Assembly: GCA_003280085.1 (NCBI GenBank)
Contig: QCFY01000005.1
Span: forward strand, 1-64,000
From: Prochlorococcus sp. AG-363-O06
GTDB taxonomy: Bacteria > Cyanobacteriota > Cyanobacteriia > PCC-6307 > Cyanobiaceae
DNA length: 64,000 bases
Direction of reading: 5' to 3'
The position numbers and the translations under genes are program-made. Positions within the stretch are counted from its first letter, which is position 1. The number at the start of each line of letters is the position of its first letter. Below, one piece after another: positions 27,918 through 35,908 of this stretch. The notes under the pieces were generated by a model. It did no database searches, was not told the DNA's origin, and saw only the letters and a program-made list of their open reading frames with translations.

Positions 27918-28070
27918 CTATGCAGGATGGTTTACAGACCAGTGTTGGCATTTAAAGCGTTTAGCCTCATTCGCTGGTATGGGAACATTCCAAATACGAC
28001 AGAATCCACCCTCAAGAGGACAGCCTCCAAAGTTCTTGCAGTTCAGGCATCTTTGTTGGGGTAATGGCAT
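27918..28070 (-). CDS. Small Cys-rich protein, 50 aa, possible metal-binding
   Basis: A 50-aa frame on the minus strand begins at ATG 28070 and ends at TAG 27918-27920. It carries five cysteines and one His arranged CLNCKNFGGCPLEGGFC then PIPANEAKRFKCQHW, that is C-x2-C-x5-C-x6-C and C-x-H at the end. The density of Cys, Gly and Trp, and the CxH near the C-terminus, look like a metal- or cluster-binding small protein. It converges with the recombinase gene (gap 28 nt). A plus-strand frame over the same bases (27892-28101) has low-quality sequence and is treated as its shadow. I do not know a named family. Confidence 0.55.
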   Translation of the reverse strand: MPLPQQRCLNCKNFGGCPLEGGFCRIWNVPIPANEAKRFKCQHWSVNHPA

Positions 28071-28316
28071 CTGTACTAATAAAACTCTATTCTTGGTCTA
28101 ACACGGCGTTAGCCTCAGTATCTTTCTCTTCCTAAGAAGCGGGATTTATTCTCTTGCGGACAGACGAAATCAAAGCGATATGTCTGAATTTATTGTCTGA
28201 CTAAAAATTTCTAAATTCAAAATCTTTTGGTTTGACAGTTTTTGCTTCGATAAACCAAAAAAGACTTGCCCTATCGATAATTCAAAGGATCATAGTTGTA
28301 ACTTTCCCGATATTTC

Positions 28317-28529
28317 ATGGATGATGAGAACTGGAAGAATCAGTATAAAGAATGGAAGGCATTAAAACCATTCCAAATCAAATTGCTAGATGATGGGGCT
28401 CAGAGCCTTTCTCAAGCTTGGCTAATTAACGCAATGTGGTGTGAATGGAAAGATATCAAAAAACTCAAGGAGACAGAACTCCCTACTCTTGAGCGTTCGC
28501 TAAGCAACGACCCTTGGGAGGAATCATGA
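28317..28529 (+). CDS. Small acidic/Trp-rich protein, 70 aa
   Basis: The 70-aa frame starts at ATG 28317. It contains ENWKNQYKEWKALKPF and LSQAWLINAMWCEWKDIKKLK, with five Trp residues in the first two thirds and a charged tail. It overlaps the next gene by 4 nt (ATGA), and a GGGAGG purine run just inside its 3' end serves as the next gene's ribosome binding site. This arrangement makes a real two-gene operon likely. The function is unknown. Confidence 0.6.
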   Translation: MDDENWKNQYKEWKALKPFQIKLLDDGAQSLSQAWLINAMWCEWKDIKKLKETELPTLERSLSNDPWEES

Positions 28530-28834
28530 TAAGGGCTTTTGTGCTCATACTAATCTTCTTCTTTGGCTGGTCATCTCCACAATTTAGGATTTCTTTTGCC
28601 AATATCTTGCGAAGAACTGCTGTTTTTATTGAGCCTAAAGAATCTATTAATAGCAATCCTAAGCAATTTACGATTCCCAATCCTTTTTATAGAGAAAAAA
28701 AAGATAGTGTCAGTCTTTTATATAAAGATTGTGGTGCAATAGGTTCTAGCCCTGATAAACCCTGCTTTGACAGGCTTGGGAGTATGTACAGCTCTTTTTA
28801 TGATTATAAGCTAACTATAAAAAATCATCCCTGA
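28526..28834 (+). CDS. Small membrane-anchored or exported protein, 102 aa
   Basis: The gene starts at ATG 28526, preceded by GGGAGGA at a good distance, and the ATG overlaps the stop of the upstream gene. The N-terminus IRAFVLILIFFFGWSS is a signal peptide or membrane anchor. The remainder is polar, with a Cys pair separated by 12 residues (DCGAIGSSPDKPC), which could form a disulfide outside the cytoplasm. No domain is recognised. With its partner it forms a coupled pair in the variable region. Confidence 0.6.
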   Translation: MIRAFVLILIFFFGWSSPQFRISFANILRRTAVFIEPKESINSNPKQFTIPNPFYREKKDSVSLLYKDCGAIGSSPDKPCFDRLGSMYSSFYDYKLTIKNHP

Positions 28835-28980
28835 AACTTCTTTGCTCATTTTCTTTTCCGCACTACTTGTTGAGTATGAGTGCTATCAATTAGTTTTTGA
28901 GGTGAGATATAAGAAAGGCAATCCTGAATAATTAAGTATCATTTTAGTCAATTTTAATAAGTAAATTTTTAAGTATTAAG

Positions 28981-29019
28981 AAAGACACCCTTGTCATGGG
29001 GACTAGATGGGGTGCCTTT
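28981..29019 (+). terminator. Possible hairpin terminator
   Basis: AAAGACACCC and GGGTGCCTTT form a 10-bp stem with one mismatch, around a 19-nt loop. Few T residues follow, so the call is weak. It sits about 150 nt after the small exported protein gene and 115 nt before the end of the opposing broken protease. Confidence 0.3.
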
Positions 29020-29133
29020 CTCTATAAGCCAGGACCGATTTTTTGTGTTAGTAGTGCCCTGACATATTCGTTCTAGTTACGAACATATTCGAATGTCACT
29101 AGGCAAAATTGCTCTAATTGGTCTGATTCGTCA

Positions 29134-29574
29134 TTATGGGCCGTCCTTAGCTTGTAAATCGGTTTTTGGATTTTTTCTAGCTTTGCCTTTGCACGACACA
29201 GAAGGCATGCTGAAAATATATTGATGGTAATAACCACTGTGATCATTCCTTGGATGACTTAACTCCAAAGCATGACTGATTTCATGAGTGATTGTATAAG
29301 CTTTATTGAATTCCAATATGCCATAAGGGTCCACCATGAATGGGTTCCTGAAGAAATCTGTATCTTGCTCTTTTTATAAAACCTCAATTTGGTCTGAATT
29401 GTCAAAAGATGTTGTCCCCAAAGTATTAGGACTGTCATCGATATTTGTTAATGCAGATATCATATAAATAACGATATCTGCATCTGCTGCTTTAGAAGCT
29501 TTACTGAAGTCAAGATCAATTAAAGGGTCAAGGTCTGAAAAAACTTCATCTAGTAGAAGAAACAGGAAAAGCAC
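29134..29574 (-). pseudogene. Broken M10-type (serralysin-like) metalloprotease domain
   Basis: The minus strand encodes part of a metzincin protease: an upstream segment with LDPLIDLDFSKASKAADADIVIYMIS, typical of the region before the active site, and the zinc motif HEISHALELSHP (29251-29286) with three His and the catalytic Glu. The two parts are in the same frame but separated by a TAA at 29374-29376. After the zinc motif the sequence degenerates; the Met-turn and any Ca-binding repeats are missing, and the N-terminus has no start matching the family. The open frame upstream ends soon before 29600. It is a decayed remnant unless the TAA is a sequencing error. Confidence 0.7.
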
Positions 29575-29710
29575 GTATCCCTGTATCTTATTTTTGGAAA
29601 GGGAGGTGAAGGATATTTACGCTTTAGCTCTACTGGCAACGAAGAGAATATAAAATTAATAGGGTCTCTTATTAGGCAAGCTATTAGAAGCTTTGAAGCA
29701 AACTAGTTTT

Positions 29711-31516
29711 ATGAACATTTCAGAGCACCTTGCTAACTTTATTTCAAAGAATCTCCATTGTAAAAAAGTTTTCACATTGACCGGCGGCGGAGCAATGTTC
29801 TTAAATGACGCCTTTGGCAATCATAAAAATATATCGTCTATTTATTGTCATCATGAACAAGCAGCATCTATGGCAGCAGTGGGCTATGCAAAATTAAACA
29901 ACATAGGTGTTTGTATTACTACAACTGGATGTGGTGCCACTAATGCGTTAACAGGTCTTCTAGATGCCTGGCAAGACAATGTCCCTGTTTTATTTATATC
30001 AGGACAAGTAAAGTCAAAAGAAACGTCATACTTATCTTCAGCATCATTACGAGCTTTTGGTGTGCAGGAATTTAATATTGTGCCTGTTGTTAAATCTTTC
30101 ACAAAGTCTGTCTATTTTGTAGAAAGTTTTGAGAAATATTGTCACGTTATAAAAAGATTAAAGTTTGATTTATTAGAAGGTAGACCAGGCCCTGTTTGGC
30201 TTGATATACCAATGGATATTCAAAGCAAGGTATTGACAGATCAGCAGGTTAAGATGCTAGAGAAACAAATCCATTCTACACAAGATAGTTCTTTAATTCC
30301 CATTGCTGATGAGAAATTGAATATTTTAGAAAATTATATTAAATATTGCTCAAAACCAACGATTCTTGTAGGAAATGGATTAAGACTATCCCAATATGGT
30401 AAAGGAATAAATTTGATTGAAAAGATTGCTTCCTCTAAATCAATTCCTGTATTAAGTACTTACTTAGGTGTTGACTTTTTTAGATCTGATTGCAATTTCT
30501 ATTTTGGTACTATTGGCCTTAAATCATCAAGAATTGCTAATATTATAATCAATAATTGTGACTTGCTAATAACTATAGGAAGTCGCCTTGCTACTTCAGC
30601 AATAGGTTTTGACTATGAGAAATTTGCACCTAATGCAAAAAAAATCATAGTTGATATTGATCCAGAAGAACATAAGAAGAAAACAATAAATGCAGATTTA
30701 ATCATTGAAGCCGATGCAACTGAGTTCACAAAAGAGTTACTGCCTCTGTTCAAGGCTAATGATTACAAGAGTTGGTTATCAAAATGTCAGAAAGCTGCCT
30801 CTCAACTGCCAATTCAGGAAGTGTTTAGTTCCGACAAATCAATAAGTATTTATGATGTTGTTAGACTGATTAGTAATCATTCAAATGATAATGATATCCT
30901 TGTAAGTGATGCTGGAAGCTCATACTATGTAAGTGCGATAATGTTTTCGAAAAGAAAATATCAAAGATATATAACTTCTGGTGCCCAGGCAGATATGGGA
31001 TTTGCTCTGCCTGCTGGCATTGGATGTGCTTTTGCCACAAGTGATCTTAATCGTACGCATGTGATAACTGGGGATGGCTCCTTTCAACTTAATATTCAGG
31101 AATTACAAACTATAAAGACTTACAAGCAGAATCTAACAGTTTATGTCCTAAATAATAATGGCTATCTATCCATTAGGACAACTCAAAATAATTTCTTTAA
31201 AGGTCGGCAATGTGGTAATGATCCATCCACTGGTGTTGAATTTCCTGAATTATCTAAAATTGCGATTGCATATGGGATAACATTCTTCAGATTCAATCAA
31301 ATCAACAAGTTTATTGATTTTCTAAAGAGAAACAAATCATGCACAGGGCCACAAATTATAGAAATCATATGTCCAGAAAATGAGGAAATAATTCCAAGGA
31401 ATTTAACTCAAAAAGATGATAATGGTCAACTAAGATCTGCACCTCTGACAAGAATGTATCCCCCAATAGAGCAAAGCATCGTTAATAAGTTAACGTCTTT
31501 GGGCTTTGATTTATGA
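29711..31516 (+). CDS. ThDP-dependent enzyme, acetolactate-synthase-like
   Basis: The 601-aa protein has the three-domain pyruvate oxidase/IlvB layout. The N-terminal pyrimidine domain has FTLTGGGAMFLNDAF and the cofactor-activating Glu in HHEQAASMAAVGYAK. The C-terminal pyrophosphate domain has VITGDGSFQLNIQELQTIKTYK and NNNGYLSIR, the GDG-Nx26-N type Mg-ThDP site. Proteins of this type without an acetolactate synthase small subunit are common in surface-sugar and lipid gene clusters, where they may act on unusual keto acids. It faces a GT61-type gene (gap 8 nt). I chose ATG 29711 over TTG 29693. The substrate is unknown. Confidence 0.85.
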   Translation: MNISEHLANFISKNLHCKKVFTLTGGGAMFLNDAFGNHKNISSIYCHHEQAASMAAVGYAKLNNIGVCITTTGCGATNALTGLLDAWQDNVPVLFISGQVKSKETSYLSSASLRAFGVQEFNIVPVVKSFTKSVYFVESFEKYCHVIKRLKFDLLEGRPGPVWLDIPMDIQSKVLTDQQVKMLEKQIHSTQDSSLIPIADEKLNILENYIKYCSKPTILVGNGLRLSQYGKGINLIEKIASSKSIPVLSTYLGVDFFRSDCNFYFGTIGLKSSRIANIIINNCDLLITIGSRLATSAIGFDYEKFAPNAKKIIVDIDPEEHKKKTINADLIIEADATEFTKELLPLFKANDYKSWLSKCQKAASQLPIQEVFSSDKSISIYDVVRLISNHSNDNDILVSDAGSSYYVSAIMFSKRKYQRYITSGAQADMGFALPAGIGCAFATSDLNRTHVITGDGSFQLNIQELQTIKTYKQNLTVYVLNNNGYLSIRTTQNNFFKGRQCGNDPSTGVEFPELSKIAIAYGITFFRFNQINKFIDFLKRNKSCTGPQIIEIICPENEEIIPRNLTQKDDNGQLRSAPLTRMYPPIEQSIVNKLTSLGFDL

Positions 31517-31524
31517 TTAATTGT

Positions 31525-32739
31525 TCAGCTGCTTTGTAAGATTTCCTGGATTACTCTCTTTATCTCTTCTATTGGATAAGTAGTAGTCCATCGTAAAACA
31601 TCATCTGTACAATCTCCACTTTCCATTTCTTCACTTTTGCCTACAACATGCTGACATCTATTCTCATACCCAACTGTATAGGCCCAACCAGCTAAAAGTA
31701 AATCCATGCCCTGGTATTTATCCATATCGGGATGCAAGAAAATTATAATGCAATCATCTGGAGCCAGTAGGGCTGGATTCATTGTCCCGCTAGACTCAGC
31801 TATACAAATTTTTGCATCTGATAGTTGATTTACCTTTTCGATAAAGTTTAAACGGGAGAAATCCAAAGAAGACCCTCCAAATTCTTCAACAAGCTTCTTA
31901 ATTTCAAGTGAGTTCTCTACTCTTTGAGACCTAGCATCTTCTCTTGTAGAAAAGAGAACTCTATTGCCTAATGTTGTATTTTTTATATGGTACCTTTCTT
32001 TCAATAATTTCCTCAACATTGTAACCCTGTAACTTCTATTAGTAACTACCGGGACAATAACTTCTCTTGGCTTAATTATCTGAACTATTTCATCTTTGTC
32101 TAAGCTAATATTCACTAGTGACATACTATCTTTACACCAGTCAAGGGCCTCTTCTCTCCAGTGGTTATACCTTGTAGTTAATATAGAGTAGCTCCCGCTT
32201 TTCATATTTCTAGAACATGCATAATAGCAAGGAGCTATACTGTCTATTAAGTAGTGTGTGAAATTTTCAATCTCTGGAAGCCATAAGATAGGTATTTCGT
32301 TGATCTCATGCGCCCGAAAATCTTTGTATACCGAATCATTCTTTGGGTATATTACCTTATCAAATACATCCTTAAAACTTGTGTCCCATATTCTACTGAA
32401 GTGATCCTCAAGCAATAAACCTTCTTTTAACTGCAAGAACCATCTATATTCAGTAGTAGATTTTTTTATAATAAATATTGTAGATTCCTTAATCTTATAT
32501 TGAGCATAACATGGCAAGTCATTAGTGTGGGCATGTAGAACTTTTTTAGAAACTTCAGTAACCGGCATAGATTCTATAGCCTCTTTATAAGTATTTAGTG
32601 GGTATACATCTCGAAGCTCTTCCTTGTAATCAATACGAACACTACTAATATCAACTAATTCTTCTGGTTCATATACTCGAAAATTTGGTGTGTTTTTTCT
32701 ATGCAATGAGCGTAATTGGTTCCTAGGTGGGCAGTTCAT
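31525..32739 (-). CDS. Glycosyltransferase family 61-like protein (DUF563)
   Basis: The 404-aa protein resembles capsule-type GT61 proteins. The first half is variable, with LWLPEIENFTHYLIDSIAPCYYA, a typical early GT61 motif. The C-terminal half has VLFSTREDARSQRVENSLEI, a stretch with FIEKVNQLSDAKICIAESSGTMNPALLAP and IFLHPD, which is the conserved nucleotide-sugar region. No signal peptide is seen. It starts at ATG 32739 and converges on the ThDP gene, so the pair may contribute to surface polysaccharide diversity. The donor and acceptor are unknown. Confidence 0.75.
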   Translation of the reverse strand: MNCPPRNQLRSLHRKNTPNFRVYEPEELVDISSVRIDYKEELRDVYPLNTYKEAIESMPVTEVSKKVLHAHTNDLPCYAQYKIKESTIFIIKKSTTEYRWFLQLKEGLLLEDHFSRIWDTSFKDVFDKVIYPKNDSVYKDFRAHEINEIPILWLPEIENFTHYLIDSIAPCYYACSRNMKSGSYSILTTRYNHWREEALDWCKDSMSLVNISLDKDEIVQIIKPREVIVPVVTNRSYRVTMLRKLLKERYHIKNTTLGNRVLFSTREDARSQRVENSLEIKKLVEEFGGSSLDFSRLNFIEKVNQLSDAKICIAESSGTMNPALLAPDDCIIIFLHPDMDKYQGMDLLLAGWAYTVGYENRCQHVVGKSEEMESGDCTDDVLRWTTTYPIEEIKRVIQEILQSS

Positions 32740-32774
32740 TGGACTTTCTTATACCACCAATTTTTAATATCTGA

Positions 32775-32921
32775 ATTCTATCTGGTCAAAACTATTGTTT
32801 TGCGCTTAATGGATTTAATTATCAATATATTGATGTTAGTAGGAGTTTTGATCAGCTTGCAGAGCAAAAAGGAATTGTGTCACCTGTTCGGCCCCTTATA
32901 ACTATATTTTCTACCGATTAA
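32775..32921 (+). pseudogene. Gene fragment, C-terminal remnant of unknown protein
   Basis: A 48-codon plus-strand frame runs from just after a TGA (32772-32774) to a TAA at 32919-32921. The residues SGQNYCFALNGFNYQYIDVS and FDQLAEQKGIVSPVRPLITI read like coding sequence, with no start codon. Fifteen further open codons in the same frame lie before the TGA. It is probably the relic of a gene whose front was lost. The parent family is unknown. Confidence 0.35.
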
Positions 32922-33234
32922 AAAGTGAGGAATCTAGGGAAGTATTTTCATTGTTGCCTTCTCTAGGTATAGAATGCAAGCTTCTCAGTCATTAATAACA
33001 GACCACCATTTCGCCATCACTAAAACTTACCTGTAGTTGCAAACCAAGGTTTTACAGAAAGGTATTTCTTTCATTTGAATATTGATCCAAGAGGATTGAA
33101 AATAGTTCGTTGTTAAAGCATGGAGATCTAAAAAATAAGTCCCTGACTCAAAGGGGGTTTCCGAAATCTCAAACCTTTCATTAATGCAATTTTTTTATAA
33201 ATCTCGGTGCTTTTCAACTTGTCCCCTCTGTCCT

Positions 33235-33300
33235 GTAGGTGAATTATTGGGATAATGGGAAGAGGAATGGTAATCAGCAATTCACCTACCATTCACCTAC
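33235..33300. repeat. GTAGGTGAAT inverted and direct repeats next to tRNA-Cys
   Basis: GTAGGTGAATT at 33235-33245 is repeated inverted as AATTCACCTAC at 33279-33289, and a third copy, ATTCACCTAC, follows at 33291-33300. The group ends 66 nt before the 3' end of tRNA-Cys. Such spaced repeats beside a tRNA 3' end are reminiscent of integrase arm or core sites, but no integrase gene is present. Confidence 0.5.
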
Positions 33301-33366
33301 TCCACCGAATGAGGAAGAGAGACCTAATAATTGAGTTGCTGCAACTGATTACAGGATTTGGTAAGA

Positions 33367-33437
33367 AGGCGGCACCCAGATTCGAACTGGGGATAAAGGA
33401 TTTGCAATCCTCTGCCTTACCACTTGGCCATGCCGCC
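33367..33437 (-). tRNA. tRNA-Cys (GCA anticodon)
   Basis: Read on the minus strand, the 71-nt sequence folds with acceptor arm GGCGGCA pairing with TGCCGCC and U at the discriminator position, as expected for cysteine. The anticodon arm is GGATTGCAAATCC with anticodon GCA, and the T arm contains GTTCGAATC. The 3' end points towards the variable region at 26-33 kb, the orientation expected if the tRNA served as an attachment site. Confidence 0.95.
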
Positions 33438-33446
33438 ATTAAAGAA

Positions 33447-34727
33447 ATGGATCACCCTCCAGCGGATCGTATCAGTCATGGGACTAAGGATCTTGTAGTT
33501 CTTTCAAATGGGCATGGTGAAGATTTGATAGCTATGCGTGTTATTGATTGTATCCATATTGCTCACCCAAGAATTTCAATCAAAGTTTTACCACTAGTAG
33601 GAGAAGGTAAAGTTTTTGATATAGGAATTTCAGCTGGCTGGCTGAAAAGACTTGGTTCTCCTATGCGTTTGCCTAGTGGAGGTTTTAGTAATCAGAGTTT
33701 TCGGGGGTTTTGGGCTGATATTGCTGAGGGCTTATTTCAAAACACTCTTAAACAATGGCTCATAGTTCGGCGAGAAGCTCGAGAAGGAAATGTAATTCTT
33801 GCGGTTGGAGATGTGTTACCTCTTGTGTTTGCTTGGAGTAGTGGTGGCGAGTTCGGCTTTATTGGCACTCCAAAAAGTGATTACACATGGCGTAGTGGAC
33901 CTGGACAGGCTTTTAGTGATTTTTATCACCGATTAAAAGGCTCTGAATGGGATCCCTGGGAATGGTTTTTGATGCGCTCTTCTCGCTGTCAAATGGTTGT
34001 TGCAAGGGACAGGCTCACCGCACGTGGCTTGAGGAGGCATGGAGTCAAGGCGCAAGTATGTGGCAATCCAATGATGGATGGGTTTAAGAAGACGCAAATG
34101 CCTTTGGCACTTGCTTCCAAACGTCGTTTACTTTTGTTGTGTGGTAGCCGTATGCCTGAAGCAATAGTTAATTTTCAAAATATCTTGAAAGCAATAAATC
34201 TGATTCGAACTAAGGAGCCAATGTCCATTTTGGTTGCCCTTGGAGCTGAGCCTAGTTGTGATGAACTCTGCAGCGTTTTGCAAGATTTTGAATATAAAGC
34301 GACTAGTTCTTTTGATGAAAATATAGGAGCTAAATCATGCTGGGAGAAAGGCCCTCTTCGAATTTTCTTGGGTCCAGGTAGATTTTCAATTTGGGCATCG
34401 TGGGTAGAGTTGGGCATTGCTAATGCAGGTACAGCTACAGAGCAATTAATTGGCCTAGGGGTTCCAGCAGTTTCTTTGCCAGGGCATGGCCCTCAGTTTA
34501 ATAAGCATTTTGCTAAGAGGCAAAGTCGCTTGTTAGGTGGTGGTGTAATGCCTTGTAAAACACCTAAAAGATTGGCGGAGGTAGTGGACTGTCTTCTTGG
34601 GGATAAAATCCTTTTGCATAGGGTTGGTAATGTTGGAGTAAAGCGTATGGGATCTTCCGGTGGGAGTTTAATGATCGCTTCTTTAGTTAGTAAGCTTTTA
34701 TTAGGTGAAGCTGTTGAGCATATGTAG
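33447..34727 (+). CDS. Lipid-A-disaccharide-synthase-related protein
   Basis: This 426-aa protein resembles the cyanobacterial family annotated as lipid-A-disaccharide synthase-related, a GT-B glycosyltransferase fold distinct from LpxB. Landmarks are VVLSNGHGEDLIAMRVI near the N-terminus, GDVLPLVFAWSSGGEFGFIGTPKSDY, CQMVVARDRLTARGLRRHG and the C-terminal nucleotide-sugar region GIANAGTATEQLIGLGVPAVSLPGHGPQFN. I chose ATG 33447, 9 nt after the divergent tRNA; the frame upstream runs through the tRNA and is not coding. Its substrate is unknown. Confidence 0.82.
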   Translation: MDHPPADRISHGTKDLVVLSNGHGEDLIAMRVIDCIHIAHPRISIKVLPLVGEGKVFDIGISAGWLKRLGSPMRLPSGGFSNQSFRGFWADIAEGLFQNTLKQWLIVRREAREGNVILAVGDVLPLVFAWSSGGEFGFIGTPKSDYTWRSGPGQAFSDFYHRLKGSEWDPWEWFLMRSSRCQMVVARDRLTARGLRRHGVKAQVCGNPMMDGFKKTQMPLALASKRRLLLLCGSRMPEAIVNFQNILKAINLIRTKEPMSILVALGAEPSCDELCSVLQDFEYKATSSFDENIGAKSCWEKGPLRIFLGPGRFSIWASWVELGIANAGTATEQLIGLGVPAVSLPGHGPQFNKHFAKRQSRLLGGGVMPCKTPKRLAEVVDCLLGDKILLHRVGNVGVKRMGSSGGSLMIASLVSKLLLGEAVEHM

Positions 34728-34783
34728 CAAGAAAATCATGTTCTCATTTGATTGAGATACTTAAATTCCACAACGATCTACAA

Positions 34784-35053
34784 ATGCCTACTATTGAGGA
34801 CCATTCTTTTCTGAAAATATGCGCAGAGCTAGCTAATTGTTTAAGCATTAGTCTTGCTTCTGCTCGAAGGAAAGTAGATCTTGCAGCTAGTCGAGCTGGT
34901 TCAAAGGATCTTGCTTCTAGAAAAATAATTGCTGAAAAATTGTTAACTAAAGCACGTCTGCAGTGCCAAGAAGGTAATCAATCTTCATCAGCTCAGTTGG
35001 ATATATTGCTTCAGGCACTTGAAGAAGAAGAAAATTTTATGACTGAAGATTAA
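34784..35053 (+). CDS. Conserved-looking small helical protein, 89 aa
   Basis: The predicted 89-aa protein starts at ATG 34784; a TTG at 34748 would add 12 residues. It is entirely helical in character (LKICAELANCLSISLASARRKVDLAASRAG) and ends in an acidic tail with LLQALEEEENF. It has no recognised domain. It follows the lipid-A-related gene by 56 nt on the same strand and converges with the RNase D gene (gap 9 nt). Confidence 0.65.
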   Translation: MPTIEDHSFLKICAELANCLSISLASARRKVDLAASRAGSKDLASRKIIAEKLLTKARLQCQEGNQSSSAQLDILLQALEEEENFMTED

Positions 35054-35062
35054 ACTTGATCT

Positions 35063-35707
35063 TTAATGCTCAAAGGTATTTGTAAAACGCAGCTTGTCTA
35101 ATTCAGAAAAGACAGGAATACAATTGAAACAACGTTTGGCTAGTTCCCATCTTTCTTCACGCTTTAGCATAAGCTCAAGAGATTTTCTTGCTTCTATTAG
35201 GTAACGAGTGTCATTCGCTGCATAAGCTAATTGCTTCTCTGATAATTCATCGATTCTGCCCCAGTCACTACTTTGTGCATGTTTATCTAATTCAATGCCA
35301 ACGAGTTCCATTACTAGATCTTTAAGTCCGTGGCGAGGTGTATATGTTCTTCCAAGCTTGCTTGCTATTTTGGTACAGAAAATAGTTTTTACATTTATAT
35401 CAAGCCCTGCAGATAGAGCTGCAACATCAAACCTAGCAAAATGAAAGATTTTTTCAATGGCCTTATTCTCAAAGATTGCTTTCAGGTGAGGTGCACTACT
35501 TTGGCCAAATTTAATCCTTACACAAGCGACATTGTCGTCCGGATCACATATTTGAACAAGACATAACCTGTCTCTCCCATGAATAAGGCCCATTGCTTCA
35601 GTATCTACTGCAAGCATGGGACAAATTTCAAATTTTTTTAGCCATTCCTTATTAAGGTCACCATTAAATACGACAAAATCTTTTGGTGCTGTGAAGGTGT
35701 TGGTCAT
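35063..35707 (-). CDS. Ribonuclease D-like 3'-5' exonuclease
   Basis: This 214-aa protein has a single DEDD exonuclease domain: LAVDTEAMGLIHGRDRLCLVQ contains the first Asp-Glu pair, IFHFARFDVAALS the second Asp, and QLAYAANDTRYLIEAR the Tyr-x3-Asp of the DEDDy type. The HRDC domains of full-length RNase D are absent, as in many cyanobacterial homologues, so the protein is the short form. Its role is 3' trimming of tRNA or other stable RNA. It starts at ATG 35707 and is divergent from the next gene. Confidence 0.9.
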   Translation of the reverse strand: MTNTFTAPKDFVVFNGDLNKEWLKKFEICPMLAVDTEAMGLIHGRDRLCLVQICDPDDNVACVRIKFGQSSAPHLKAIFENKAIEKIFHFARFDVAALSAGLDINVKTIFCTKIASKLGRTYTPRHGLKDLVMELVGIELDKHAQSSDWGRIDELSEKQLAYAANDTRYLIEARKSLELMLKREERWELAKRCFNCIPVFSELDKLRFTNTFEH

Positions 35708-35908
35708 TATTTCAATAATTTAGAAGAGTTAAAGCAGATCCCTTTCAGAGCTAGGTTTTTTGACGTTTATAGATTGGGATGTTTCTTAATTCAAATTTTA
35801 TCCGCATGGACTCATCTTAGGAAGCTTTTTGACTACTTTTTCTATTTGTTGCATTGGTTGCTAATAATATTAAAAACGTTTTAGAAGCCTCATTTAGCTG
35901 CTTTGGAA

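Larger units (their letters stand above)
32740..33366. other. 627-nt region between the GT61 gene and tRNA-Cys
   Basis: No intact gene is supported here. Positions 32775-32921 (plus strand) are 48 codons plus stop that look coding, with FALNGFNYQYIDVSRSFDQL, but begin directly after an in-frame TGA and have no start, so this is a gene fragment. Positions 33235-33300 hold the GTAGGTGAATT inverted and direct repeats. The remainder shows nothing. Confidence 0.5.

Noticed and set aside
27892-28101. A 69-aa plus-strand frame after the recombinase.
   Set aside because: Composition is poor and the opposite strand carries the Cys-rich small protein with a clear pattern.
28225-28260. TTTTGGTTT/AAACCAAAA inverted repeat with an 18-nt loop.
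   Set aside because: A 9-bp AT-rich stem with a large loop and no T-run; not strong enough to call a terminator or operator.
29062-29094. ACATATTCG repeated twice 15 nt apart.
   Set aside because: A short, isolated repeat in AT-rich sequence; chance is plausible.
33255-33446. N-terminal extension of the lipid-A-disaccharide-synthase-related gene.
   Set aside because: It runs through the tRNA-Cys gene on the opposite strand and has no family similarity; ATG 33447 is used.
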